A stretch of 64,000 nucleotides of DNA from WLMZ01 sp038227995 (GCA_038227995.1 JBBRPP010000007.1:114425-178424), one strand, 5' to 3'; shown: positions 8,073-15,639, numbered from the stretch's first letter. Numbers and translations: made by a program. Notes: a model not told the origin generated them from the sequence alone.

Positions 8073-8900
8073 TCAGGTGATTCGACGCCGACCTGACAGT
8101 GGTTCGCCATCGGCGACTCGCCCGACTGAGACGAAGATCGCGGCAAACAGCCACCGGATCAAGACCAGGACCAACACGATCCCGGCGACAGCGAGCAGCG
8201 GCTCGAGCAACGCCCACGCGATCTTCTTTTTTGCTGACGTCAGGCCGGTCAGCATTCCGGCGTCGATCGGCGAGCCGTCGAGGCGAAGGGTTCGAATCGG
8301 ATCCTCGACGGTCGGGCATTGCCGGCTCTTCTCGGTGAGGCCGATGATGGCGTTGCCACCGAACAGCAGCTTGACCTCACGAACCTTCGAGTTGAGGGTG
8401 AGCCCGGCACCGACTGGCGCTGCCCCGACGAGATAGCGCTGGTTCACCTTCAGGAACTGGGTTTCGTTGTCGTACTGGATGTCGATCAACCCTGACGCGA
8501 TCGAATGCGAAGCGTCACCTGCACGCACCTGCTCGACTCGATACCGGGCGATGCGGTAGTCCTTGGCGACGACGGTGCCGACGAACACCACCGAGGCGAC
8601 CGGCGGCTTGTCGCAACCCGGCGGATATTGAACGAGTGGCTCTGACTGAACAGCAGCGGGCGGCGGCACGACGGCGCCTGTTTCGCCGGCACTGTCGGGG
8701 GTGCTGCCGTCGGTGACCGTCGTGGTCGTCGGTGCCGAATCGGTCGAGGTGGTCGGAATCGTCGATGCAACCGTCGAGTCCTGTGGTGCGGCGATGGGCG
8801 CCGACGACGCACGCGCGGTGGCGACGCCATCAACGGCTCCGATGGCCATTGCGATCACGGCCGCGCCGCTCGCCACGGCGATCGCCAGCATCCTCCTCAT
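8073..8900 (-). CDS. Exported membrane-anchored protein of unknown function
   Basis: I do not recognise the family. The roughly 275-residue product has an N-terminal hydrophobic signal segment and a Thr/Ser/Pro-rich stretch. A soluble central domain follows, with cysteines in PPGCDKPP and SRQCPT, and a single C-terminal membrane helix (LLAVAGIVLVLVLIRWLF) ends in a short basic tail. The layout suggests an extracellular domain held by a C-terminal anchor. Possible starts are ATG 8900, GTG 8909 and ATG 8891; AGGAGG directly abuts 8891 with no spacer, so that site is unlikely. It is transcribed away from the crotonase gene's 3' end. Confidence 0.7.
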   Translation of the reverse strand: MRRMLAIAVASGAAVIAMAIGAVDGVATARASSAPIAAPQDSTVASTIPTTSTDSAPTTTTVTDGSTPDSAGETGAVVPPPAAVQSEPLVQYPPGCDKPPVASVVFVGTVVAKDYRIARYRVEQVRAGDASHSIASGLIDIQYDNETQFLKVNQRYLVGAAPVGAGLTLNSKVREVKLLFGGNAIIGLTEKSRQCPTVEDPIRTLRLDGSPIDAGMLTGLTSAKKKIAWALLEPLLAVAGIVLVLVLIRWLFAAIFVSVGRVADGEPLSGRRRIT

Positions 8901-8955
8901 CGCGGCCACGCTAGTGGCGCGCTCGCCACGCGCCGGGTCACCCTCGACGGACGGA

Positions 8956-9729
8956 TCAACGACCGATGAACGTGGGCGATCGCTTCTCCGCGAATGCGGC
9001 GATCGCCTCCACCGTGTCCTTCGTGCCGAAGTTGACCGTTTGGGCCGCGCCCTCGTCGTGCAGCGCCTGCTCCATCGTGACGTCGAACGAGTTGTTGAGC
9101 ATCAGCTTGGTCTGCGCCAGTGCGATCGGCGGCGAGTCCACCAGGCGAGCGACCCAGCCGTCGACGAAGGCATCGAGCTCGGTGTCGTCGATGACGCGAT
9201 TGACGAGACCGAATTCCTTCGCCTCCGCTGCGCTGAGGATGTCGCCAAAAAAGGCGATCTCCTTCGCCACATGGAGACCGACCCGACGTGGCAGGACCCA
9301 CGAGCCGCCGAAGTCGAGCGACAGACCGCGACGCGAGAAGATCTCCGAGAATCGAGCAGTTGAACCGGCGACGACGAGATCGCATCCGAATGCCAGGTTG
9401 CAGCCGGCACCCACGGCGACCCCGCGCACTTTGGCGATCGTTGGCTGTGGAAGGCGGTGCAGCGCCAACGCAGCGTCGCCGACAGCGCGCATCGACGCCA
9501 GACCATGGCGTGGCGGCCCGGCCGAGGCGCCCCACAGATCGGCGCCCGCACAGAACTCGCCGCCCGCTCCCGTCACGACGACGACGCGATCAGCGTCGTT
9601 GTTGCCGATGTCGCGGAACGTCTCGCACAACTCGGTCCACATCTGTGTCGTGGCCGCGTTCTTCTTCGCCGGACGGTTGAGCGTGACCGTGACGACACCT
9701 TGGTGACGACTGACCTCGATGGTTTCCAT
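8956..9729 (-). CDS. Enoyl-CoA hydratase/isomerase (crotonase) family protein
   Basis: A 257-residue crotonase-fold enzyme acting on an acyl-CoA thioester. The start at ATG 9729 (METIEVSRHQG) fits the family. The oxyanion-hole region VRGVAVGAGCNLAFG carries Asn111 where classical hydratases have the first catalytic Glu, and Asp139 (LSLDFGGSW) where they have the second. This pattern resembles PaaG-type isomerases, which use one Asp. I therefore favour isomerase over hydratase, substrate unknown. No other beta-oxidation gene is adjacent, although an acyl-CoA ligase and a racemase occur at 40-45 kb. Confidence 0.82.
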   Translation of the reverse strand: METIEVSRHQGVVTVTLNRPAKKNAATTQMWTELCETFRDIGNNDADRVVVVTGAGGEFCAGADLWGASAGPPRHGLASMRAVGDAALALHRLPQPTIAKVRGVAVGAGCNLAFGCDLVVAGSTARFSEIFSRRGLSLDFGGSWVLPRRVGLHVAKEIAFFGDILSAAEAKEFGLVNRVIDDTELDAFVDGWVARLVDSPPIALAQTKLMLNNSFDVTMEQALHDEGAAQTVNFGTKDTVEAIAAFAEKRSPTFIGR

Positions 9730-9751
9730 GTGCGGCGACGATACTGAGGGA

Positions 9752-9862
9752 ATGGGGTACAACCCGCACCGTAGACGAGTACCCAAACGCGGCGATCTGG
9801 CTTTGGTCATCGCCGCCGTTGCGGTCGCCGTGACGCTCGTCCTGTGGGCGTTCCTGGCCTGA
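9752..9862 (+). CDS. Small single-pass membrane protein (36 aa)
   Basis: A short frame with ATG 9752 and TGA 9860-9862. It encodes a basic N-terminus (HRRRVPKRGD) followed by one hydrophobic helix (LALVIAAVAVAVTLVLWAFL) that ends the protein. The arrangement is typical of tiny bacterial membrane proteins, with the positive end in the cytoplasm. GAGGGA lies very close to the ATG, so the ribosome-binding spacing is short. It starts 22 bp from the divergent crotonase start and converges on yraN. The function is unknown. Confidence 0.5.
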   Translation: MGYNPHRRRVPKRGDLALVIAAVAVAVTLVLWAFLA

Positions 9863-9888
9863 GCTTCGGGCCGGCCCGAGCGCATCGC

Positions 9889-10407
9889 TCAGAACGCGTT
9901 CTCGATCACTCGGACCGCGACACCGAGGATCGACACCACGTCGAAACGGACATCGACACGCTGCGGTGCGTTGACGCTGAGCCAGGCCGCAGCAAGTCGT
10001 CTGAGACGGAGTTGCTTGCGGCCGTCGACGGCAAGCGACGGATCACCGAAGGCGGCTGTGGCGCGCGTCTTGACCTCGACGAACACGACCGTGTTCGCGA
10101 TCCGGACGATGAGATCGACCTCGCCGCCAGGAACTCGCCAGTTCCGCGCAACGATCTCGTAACCATGGTCGCGGTACCAACGTGCGGCTTGATCTTCTCC
10201 CCATCGGCCGCGTGCCTGACGAGCCAGATTCGGTCCGGCGGCTGCCGAATCCCGGTTGCCGACTTCTCGGTTGCCGACTTCTCGGTTGCCGAGATCTCGG
10301 TTGCCTAGATCTCGGTCGAGGGCAGCTCTTCCACGTTGACGTCCTTGAACGTCAGCACCCGAACCCTCGGCACGAAGCGGGTCTTGCGGTACATGTCCCA
10401 AACCCAT
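9889..10407 (-). CDS. yraN: YraN/UPF0102 family endonuclease-fold protein
   Basis: The core (ARGRWGEDQAARWYRDHGYE, VARNWRVPGGEVDLIV, VFVEVKTRA) is a clear UPF0102 domain with the restriction-endonuclease-like E...EVDLI...EVK residues. The biochemical role of the family is unsettled. The N-terminus is odd: residues ahead of the core come from a 15-bp tandem repeat (GNRDL and GNREV units). No ATG, GTG or TTG exists in frame between the repeat and ATG 10407, which lies 103 bp inside the DUF2469 gene. Either this long overlap is used, or the start is non-canonical, or the repeat has altered the original start. Confidence 0.75.
   Translation of the reverse strand: MGLGHVPQDPLRAEGSGADVQGRQRGRAALDRDLGNRDLGNREVGNREVGNRDSAAAGPNLARQARGRWGEDQAARWYRDHGYEIVARNWRVPGGEVDLIVRIANTVVFVEVKTRATAAFGDPSLAVDGRKQLRLRRLAAAWLSVNAPQRVDVRFDVVSILGVAVRVIENAF
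10247..10315. repeat. 15-bp tandem repeat at the yraN/DUF2469 junction
   Basis: Units of the form GAnnTCTCGGTTGCC recur at 10261-10275, 10276-10290 and 10291-10305. A 14-bp degenerate copy precedes them (10247-10260) and a partial copy follows (10306-10315). The period is a multiple of three, so the yraN frame stays open through it, and the DUF2469 stop codon lies at the junction of the last units. Confidence 0.85.
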
Positions 10408-10598
10408 GCGTCTGTCAGCACCACCTCGATCAGTGGCCGCGCCGAGTCGGCCACCTGGGTGACCTGAACCCCGTTGGCCAGGTAGAACCGGCGCTCGGTC
10501 TCGACAGCGAAGCGGAACATCGCCGCGACGTCTTGATATTCCTGCGCGAGTTGGAGCTCTCGTTCTGCCTCGTAGTTCTCGAGGTCGTCAGAGCTCAA
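10305..10598 (-). CDS. DUF2469 domain-containing protein
   Basis: A 97-residue acidic protein (MSSDDLENYEAERELQLAQE at the start) that matches DUF2469, a small actinobacterial family of unknown function. In mycobacteria it lies in the rplS-lepB-rnhB-yraN neighbourhood. Here it sits between rplS and yraN, and no lepB or rnhB gene is present in the window. The conserved core includes VETERRFYLANGVQV and DAWVWDMYRKTRFVPRV. It overlaps the longest yraN frame and is preceded by four 11-bp repeats that may be regulatory. Confidence 0.9.
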   Translation of the reverse strand: MSSDDLENYEAERELQLAQEYQDVAAMFRFAVETERRFYLANGVQVTQVADSARPLIEVVLTDAWVWDMYRKTRFVPRVRVLTFKDVNVEELPSTEI

Positions 10599-10614
10599 TG
10601 GAGGGTGCTTTCAC

Positions 10615-10658
10615 TGTTCAATCACCGTTCAATCACCGTTCATTCAACGTGCATTCAC
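10615..10658. repeat. Four imperfect 11-bp direct repeats upstream of the DUF2469 gene
   Basis: Plus-strand units are TGTTCAATCAC (10615-10625), CGTTCAATCAC (10626-10636), CGTTCATTCAA (10637-10647) and CGTGCATTCAC (10648-10658). The 11-bp period is close to one helical turn. The array begins 17 bp upstream of the DUF2469 start, between it and rplS, and is distinctly A/T-richer than its surroundings. Confidence 0.75.
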
Positions 10659-10722
10659 CAAGGGACTCTTTCCGGGTGGACGTCTTCGCCCGACAGCAAA
10701 GCCGGCCGACGGAGCGGCCGCG

Positions 10723-11070
10723 TCAGCGGTCGCGCTTTTCCTTGATCTTGGCAGCCTTGCCCGAACGCTCGCGCAGGTAGTACAGCTTGGCGCGACGGAC
10801 ATCGCCACGACGAACGACTTCGAGTTTGGCGACGGTCGGGGTGTGCAGCGGGAACGTGCGCTCGACACCGACGCCATAGCTGACCTTGCGAACGGTGTAG
10901 GTCTCGGCCACGCCGCTGCCGGAGATCGCAATGACGTTGCCCTGGAAGATCTGGACGCGCTCTTTGCTGCCTTCGATGACCTTCACGTGCACCTTGACCT
11001 CGTCACCGGGGCCGAATTGCGGCATGTCGGTGCGGATGTACTGGTTGTCGACGAGATCGGTGGTCTTCAT
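10723..11070 (-). CDS. rplS: 50S ribosomal protein L19 (bL19)
   Basis: A 115-residue protein of the large subunit located at the interface with the small subunit. The start at ATG 11070 (MKTTDLVDNQYIR) matches the family; longer frames run into trmD. Recognisable segments are FGPGDEVKVHVKVIEG, RVQIFQGNVIAISGSG, VERTFPLHTP and VRRGDVRRAKLYYLRERSGK near the C-terminus. It follows trmD with a 61-bp gap, the conserved trmD-rplS order. Confidence 0.97.
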   Translation of the reverse strand: MKTTDLVDNQYIRTDMPQFGPGDEVKVHVKVIEGSKERVQIFQGNVIAISGSGVAETYTVRKVSYGVGVERTFPLHTPTVAKLEVVRRGDVRRAKLYYLRERSGKAAKIKEKRDR

Positions 11071-11131
11071 GACGTGGTCTTTCTGTACGGTGCCGTGGCA
11101 GCCCGAGACGCGGGCCTGCACAAGCGAACGG

Positions 11132-11866
11132 TCAAGGATAGACCGCAGATGGGAACTCTTCCAACAGGCGGCGGTCATCATCTGAGAGCCCGCCGGCAGC
11201 ATCGATCAGGTCGACCCGATGACGCATCGTTCGGTGCAGCGCCTGAGCCCGCCGCCATCGTGCGATCCGCGCATGATCGCCACTGCGCAGGATCTCGGGT
11301 ACGTCCCATTCGCGGAACGATGCCGGGCGAGTAAATTGCGGCTCCTCCAGCAGACCCGAGACGCCGAAGCTCTCGGTGACGGCGCTGACGCTGTTCCCCA
11401 TCGCGCCCGGAAGGAGCCGGGTGACAGCCTCGATCACCAGGCACGCTGCGACTTCACCGCCCGACAAAACGACATCACCGATGGACAGTTCGTCATCGAC
11501 CAGATGCTCTCGCACCCGGTGGTCGATGCCCTCGTAGCGGCCGCAGAGCAGGCTGAAACCGTCGCCGGCCGCCAATTGTTCGGCCAACCGCTGATCAAAT
11601 CGGCGGCCACCCGGACCGAGCAGGAAGAGTGGTCGAAGGGGCTGCGCAGCCTCGATCGATGCGAAGATCGGTTCGGGACGCATCACCATGCCCGCGCCCC
11701 CACCGAACGGTGCGTCGTCCACACTGTGGTGAACATCGGTCGTGTGCTCGCGGAGGTCGTGGCAGCGCAGGTCCAGCAGACCGTTCGACCGACTCTTGCC
11801 GAGCAGGCTCTCTGCGCAGAACGTGTCGACCAGGGCCGGGAAGATGGTGAAGACGTCGACGCGCAT
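11132..11866 (-). CDS. trmD: tRNA (guanine-N1)-methyltransferase TrmD
   Basis: Makes m1G37 in tRNAs, preventing +1 frameshifting. The 244-residue product begins at ATG 11866 (MRVDVFTIFP). The SPOUT trefoil-knot SAM site is recognisable in LLGPGGRRFDQ, CGRYEGIDHRVREHLVDDE and SIGDVVLSGGE, and the early motif DDAPFGGGAGMVMRPEP is present. It is normally in an rpsP-rimM-trmD-rplS operon, but here a PRPP-synthetase-like gene on the opposite strand separates it from rimM. It therefore needs its own promoter in the 70-bp divergent gap. Confidence 0.97.
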   Translation of the reverse strand: MRVDVFTIFPALVDTFCAESLLGKSRSNGLLDLRCHDLREHTTDVHHSVDDAPFGGGAGMVMRPEPIFASIEAAQPLRPLFLLGPGGRRFDQRLAEQLAAGDGFSLLCGRYEGIDHRVREHLVDDELSIGDVVLSGGEVAACLVIEAVTRLLPGAMGNSVSAVTESFGVSGLLEEPQFTRPASFREWDVPEILRSGDHARIARWRRAQALHRTMRHRVDLIDAAGGLSDDDRRLLEEFPSAVYP

Positions 11867-11936
11867 CGGCGCAACTCTACGGTGCTCGACGGAACCGACG
11901 GCTCGTGCCTTCTCTCGGCGAACTATGGTTCGGCGC

Positions 11937-12878
11937 ATGGACGATGACTTTCTGTTGTTCGCCGGATCGGCAAGCCGGCGGCTGGGGCAGGCGGTTGCCG
12001 ACTACATCGACATGCCGCTCGCAGCGAGCGAGACCATCCACTTCTCCGAGGGCAACCTGTTCGTTCGTGTGCTCGAGAACGTCCGCGGCCGCCACGTGTT
12101 CCTCATCCAGGGCATTGCCTTCCCGGCCAACGACAACTTCGTCGAGCTGCTGTTCTGGATCGATGCGCTGAAGCGGGCGAGTGCAGCGTCGGTCACGGCG
12201 GTCATTCCGTACTTCAGCTACGCCAAGGGCGACAAGAAGGACGAGCCACGCGTCTCGATCCGGGCCCGGGTCTGTGCCGACGCAATCGAGTCAGCAGGCG
12301 TCGACCGCGTCGTGACGATGGATCTCCATGCTCCCCAGGTGCAGGGCTTCTTCAAGGTTCCGGTCGACGACCTCTACGCGATGCCCGTGCTGTGCGAAGC
12401 GATCGCCGCCAAGGGACTCACCGATCTGGTGGTCGTCGCGCCTGACGCCGGCTTCGCGAAGAAGGCTCGGCAGTGGGCCGACCGACTGCACGCACCGTTG
12501 GCGATCGCCGAGAAACGTCGAGTCGATCACACCGAATCGGCCGAGGTCGTCGAGTTGATCGGCTCCGTCGAAGGTCGGACGGCATTGATCGTCGACGACT
12601 TCACGATCTCTGCCGGCACGCTGTGCGACGCGGCGCGGATTCTGATCGAGCGTGGCGCCAAGACCGTGTATGCAGCGGTGAGCCATGGTCTGTTGGCCGG
12701 GTCGGCCATCGAGCGTCTCGACGACAGCCCGATCGAGCGGATCTACATGACCGACAGCGTCGAGACCCAACCGGTCACGTTGTCCGGCAAGGTCGAGGTC
12801 GTCTCCGTCGCGGGCCTGTTCGGAGAAGCGATCAAGCGCATCGCCAACAAAGAGAGCATCTCCGTTCTCTTCCGGTGA
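11937..12878 (+). CDS. Ribose-phosphate pyrophosphokinase-like protein (divergent Prs paralogue)
   Basis: A 313-residue protein with the overall Prs architecture: PYFSYAKGDKKDEPR, VVTMDLHAPQVQGFF (His131), EKRR at 192-195 and a PRPP loop at 219-228. Canonical enzymes make PRPP from ribose-5-phosphate and ATP. Several substrate-loop residues differ: the phosphate-binding loop reads VDDFTISAGT rather than the usual VDDMIDTAGT, so the loop Asp is Ile. The pyrophosphate-loop segment is PDAGFAKKAR rather than a DAGG-type motif. Activity is therefore uncertain and it may be a specialised or regulatory paralogue. It interrupts the rimM-trmD operon on the opposite strand. Confidence 0.85.
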   Translation: MDDDFLLFAGSASRRLGQAVADYIDMPLAASETIHFSEGNLFVRVLENVRGRHVFLIQGIAFPANDNFVELLFWIDALKRASAASVTAVIPYFSYAKGDKKDEPRVSIRARVCADAIESAGVDRVVTMDLHAPQVQGFFKVPVDDLYAMPVLCEAIAAKGLTDLVVVAPDAGFAKKARQWADRLHAPLAIAEKRRVDHTESAEVVELIGSVEGRTALIVDDFTISAGTLCDAARILIERGAKTVYAAVSHGLLAGSAIERLDDSPIERIYMTDSVETQPVTLSGKVEVVSVAGLFGEAIKRIANKESISVLFR

Positions 12879-12918
12879 TCCACGCGCTGCGACCGAACGC
12901 ACGGATGCAGCCACACCA

Positions 12919-12965
12919 GCTCGGGTGTGAATTGTGCAGGCGCTCCACTCGACTGACACCCGAGC
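12919..12965. terminator. Hairpin between convergent prs-like gene and rimM
   Basis: GCTCGGGTGT at 12919-12928 pairs perfectly with ACACCCGAGC at 12956-12965, with a 27-base loop. A shorter alternative stem, CACACC with GGTGTG, overlaps the left arm. It is placed where a terminator for the two convergent genes is expected; there is no T-tract. Confidence 0.45.
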
Positions 12966-12994
12966 CCACGAACGGCTGGTGCCGCCGCACGAGA

Positions 12995-13480
12995 TCAGTC
13001 GAGGTCGAACAGGCCGTCGGGTGGGTCGATCGTGATGATGCCGTCGGTGTTGCCAACCACGAACGTCACGGGCACGAGCGCGCCGGATTCGAGTTCGAGG
13101 ATGTCGTGGGCGGGGTTGGCCAGGACACCAATGCAGGTGCCTCGATCGACGCCACCGACTTCGACGACGCGGGCACCGATCAGATCGTGAACCCACAGCG
13201 CGTCGGGATCGTCGACAGGTTCGGCCATGAGCGGCGCGTTGGTCAGCGTCTCGATCGCGGTGCGGTCGTCGAACCCTTCGAAGTGCACCAGCCAGCGTTG
13301 CGGCAGGTGCTTGGCCGTCGCGACCGTGCGCCACGCCCCCTTGGCCCATAAACGCGAACCGACCGCAAGGCGATCCTCGCGGTCGGTCATCAGTTCTACG
13401 TATGTGTCACCCTTGACGCCGTGCGGGCGACGGATGACACCGACTTCGAGCAACCCAGATGGCTGCTGAGGGTCAGTCAT
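12995..13480 (-). CDS. rimM: Ribosome maturation factor RimM
   Basis: A 161-residue 16S processing factor that assists assembly of the 30S head near uS19. The start at ATG 13480 (MTDPQQPSG) lies eight bases inside the end of khpA. The N-terminal RimM barrel begins LLEVGVIRRPHGVKGDTYVE; the C-terminal PRC-barrel half contains LWVHDLIGARVVEVGG and ends in the usual PPDGLFDLD motif. It is the third gene of rpsP-khpA-rimM and the last before the gene-order break. Confidence 0.95.
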   Translation of the reverse strand: MTDPQQPSGLLEVGVIRRPHGVKGDTYVELMTDREDRLAVGSRLWAKGAWRTVATAKHLPQRWLVHFEGFDDRTAIETLTNAPLMAEPVDDPDALWVHDLIGARVVEVGGVDRGTCIGVLANPAHDILELESGALVPVTFVVGNTDGIITIDPPDGLFDLD

Positions 13481-13760
13481 CGACGAAATCGACGTCGACT
13501 TCGACGCCGTCGCGTGTCGCAGCGGCACGCACGACAGTGCGGATGCTCTGTGCGGTGCGGCCACGACGGCCGATCACGCGACCGAGATCGCCAGGACCCA
13601 CCTTGACCTGCAGCTTGACGCGGCCCTTGGAGGGAATGCCCTCGACCCGAACGGCCTCTGCGTCATCGACGATCGAGCTGACGACATGCGTCAGAACTGC
13701 GACGGCCGTCGGCGCGAAGATCTCGTTGGCGTGGTCGTCGCCCTCGTAGTCGTCGCTCAT
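13473..13760 (-). CDS. khpA: KH-domain RNA-binding protein KhpA
   Basis: A 95-residue single KH-domain protein with the GxxG-type loop in DLGRVIGRRGRTAQSIR, which contacts RNA. In other bacteria KhpA works with KhpB/Jag and affects RNA metabolism and cell size. An acidic N-terminus (SDDYEGDD) precedes the KH fold. The start overlaps the rpsP stop by four bases (ATGA), and the end overlaps rimM by eight, so the three genes are co-translated. Confidence 0.92.
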   Translation of the reverse strand: MSDDYEGDDHANEIFAPTAVAVLTHVVSSIVDDAEAVRVEGIPSKGRVKLQVKVGPGDLGRVIGRRGRTAQSIRTVVRAAATRDGVEVDVDFVDD

Positions 13761-14032
13761 TTGGCGGCAGCGCGAGCCGCGCCGAAATCGCTCCAGGCGC
13801 CGGAGATCTCCAACAGCTTCTTGACGCGGTCGGTCGGCTGGGCGCCGTCCATCAACCACTTCACAGCCTTCGCGTTGTCGACCGTGATCACACTGGGTTC
13901 GGCGCGGGGGTTGTATTGACCAACGATTTCGATGAACCGACCATCGCGCGGCGACCGGCTATCGGTGGCAACAATGCGATATTGCGGCTGCTTGGTCTTA
14001 CCGACCCGGGTGAGGCGCAGCTTCACAGACAT
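13757..14032 (-). CDS. rpsP: 30S ribosomal protein S16 (bS16)
   Basis: A 91-residue small-subunit protein that stabilises the 16S 5' and central domains during assembly. The family start MSVKLRLTRVGKTKQPQYRI is clear, followed by DSRSPRDGRFIEIVGQYNP. It is the first gene of the rpsP-khpA-rimM unit, with a four-base overlap into khpA. The region upstream has several copies of a TCAGTTGACCG-like element that may affect expression. Confidence 0.97.
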   Translation of the reverse strand: MSVKLRLTRVGKTKQPQYRIVATDSRSPRDGRFIEIVGQYNPRAEPSVITVDNAKAVKWLMDGAQPTDRVKKLLEISGAWSDFGAARAAAK

Positions 14033-14107
14033 TTGATACAGACTCCTGGTATACGGAAAGAACTGGGAAAGGTTAGCGGCCAGCGTCCGGTTCTCCGCAC
14101 GCCCGGC

Positions 14108-14170
14108 TCAGTTGACCGAACAAGGCGAGTCAGTCGACCGGACGAGTCGGGCACGTCGGTTGACCGCGAC
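14108..14170. repeat. Imperfect repeats of a GTTGACC-containing element upstream of rpsP
   Basis: TCAGTTGACCGAAC (14108-14121), TCAGTCGACCGGAC (14130-14143) and TCGGTTGACCGCGAC (14156-14170) lie in the 149-bp gap between ffh and rpsP. A related sequence, TCAGTTGAACGG, overlaps the ffh stop codon. The copies are 22 and 26 bp apart. A regulatory role is only a possibility. Confidence 0.5.
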
Positions 14171-14181
14171 AAATGACCAGG

Positions 14182-15561
14182 TCAGTTGAACGGCATGTCA
14201 GGGAAGCCCGCCGGCAGCCCGCCGCCTTTGGCCATGCCGAGCATCGAGGGCATCTTCTTCTTGCCCTTCTTGCCGACCTGCATGCCACCCATCCGCTTCA
14301 TCATCTTCTGCATCTCGCTGAATTGCTTGACGAGACGGTTGATCTCACCGACCGAACGACCGCTGCCGGCTGCGATGCGATTGCGGCGGCTGCCGTTGAT
14401 GAGTTCTGGTTTGCGCCGTTCGAGCGGCGTCATCGAGCGGATGATCGCCTCGACCGGCTTCAGGTCGTCGTCGCTGATCTTGGCGCCCTTGAGCTCTTTC
14501 GGCATTCCCGGCATCATCCCGAGCAGTCCGGAGATCGGCCCCATCTTCTTCAGCTGCTGCATCTGCTCGAGGAAGTCGTCGAGGGTGAATTCACCGGAGA
14601 GCATGCGCTCGGCCGCTTCTTCGGCCGAGTCCTTCTCGAACGCCTTCTCGGCTTGCTCGATGAGGGTGAGCATGTCGCCCATGCCGAGGATGCGGCTCGC
14701 CATGCGATCGGGGTGGAATTGCTCGAACGCGTCGAGCTTCTCCCCCGTCGATGCGAACGCGATCGGTCGGCCGATGACTTCCTTGACGCTGAGCGCTGCG
14801 CCACCACGGGCGTCGCCGTCGAGCTTGGACAGGATCACACCGTCGATCGCGAGGGTCTGGTGGAACGCCTCAGCGACACCAACAGCATCCTGACCCGTCA
14901 TCGCGTCGATCACCAGGAACGTGTAGTTCGGGGTGATCGCCTCGTTGATCTGACGGACCTGCTCCATCATCTCGGCATCGATCGCGAGGCGACCGGCAGT
15001 GTCGACGATGAGCACATCTCGCCCGAGACGACGAGCTTCGGCCAGACCGCGCATCGCTGTGGTGACAGGATCGCCGGGCTCGCTGAACACCGGGACGTCG
15101 ATCTGACGACCGAGCGTTCGCAGCTGTTCGACAGCGGCGGGACGCTGGAGGTCGGCGCCGACCATCAACACCTGACGACCCTGGCTCTTGAACCACTTGG
15201 CGAGCTTGGCCGAGTTGGTGGTCTTGCCGGAGCCCTGCAGACCCGCCATGAGAACCACCGTGGGTGGACGTCCGGCGTAGGTGATCTTCAGCGTCTGACC
15301 ACCGAGGATGTTGGTCAGCTCGGTGTTGACGATCTTGATGATCTGCTGGCTGGGGTCGAGCGCCTGCGACAGCTTCGCGCCAACCGCCTGCTCTCGAATT
15401 CGGGCGACGACGTCGCGGGCGACACCGACGTTGACGTCGGCTTCGAGCAGTGCGGTGCGGATCTCGCGCAGGACCTCGTCGACGTCGCCGTCGGTCAGGC
15501 GACCTTTGCCCTTGAGACGCTTGAAGATGCCGTCGAAACGGTCGGACAGGGTGTCGAACAT
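14182..15561 (-). CDS. ffh: Signal recognition particle protein Ffh
   Basis: SRP54-type GTPase that binds 4.5S RNA and signal sequences and delivers ribosomes to the membrane. The 459-residue product has an N domain, then the G domain with P-loop GLQGSGKTT, then DTAGRL and LSKLDGDARGGAALS. The Met-rich M domain contains RMASRILGMGDML, SGLLGMMPGMPK, the SRP-RNA binding segment RRNRIAAGSGRS and MMKRMGGM. It ends MPFN. It lies downstream of ftsY on the same strand, so the particle and its receptor may be co-expressed. Confidence 0.97.
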   Translation of the reverse strand: MFDTLSDRFDGIFKRLKGKGRLTDGDVDEVLREIRTALLEADVNVGVARDVVARIREQAVGAKLSQALDPSQQIIKIVNTELTNILGGQTLKITYAGRPPTVVLMAGLQGSGKTTNSAKLAKWFKSQGRQVLMVGADLQRPAAVEQLRTLGRQIDVPVFSEPGDPVTTAMRGLAEARRLGRDVLIVDTAGRLAIDAEMMEQVRQINEAITPNYTFLVIDAMTGQDAVGVAEAFHQTLAIDGVILSKLDGDARGGAALSVKEVIGRPIAFASTGEKLDAFEQFHPDRMASRILGMGDMLTLIEQAEKAFEKDSAEEAAERMLSGEFTLDDFLEQMQQLKKMGPISGLLGMMPGMPKELKGAKISDDDLKPVEAIIRSMTPLERRKPELINGSRRNRIAAGSGRSVGEINRLVKQFSEMQKMMKRMGGMQVGKKGKKKMPSMLGMAKGGGLPAGFPDMPFN

Positions 15562-15639
15562 GCGCGGTTCAGGCTAGCGGTTCACGTTTGGCGGCCACTC
15601 GCAGCAGTGGGCGCCGGAGCAGCCGGCTCACGTGCGTTG

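Noticed and set aside
8281..8300. GGTTCGAATC sequence resembling a tRNA T-arm
   Set aside because: It lies inside a coding gene and no acceptor, D or anticodon arm can be assembled around it.
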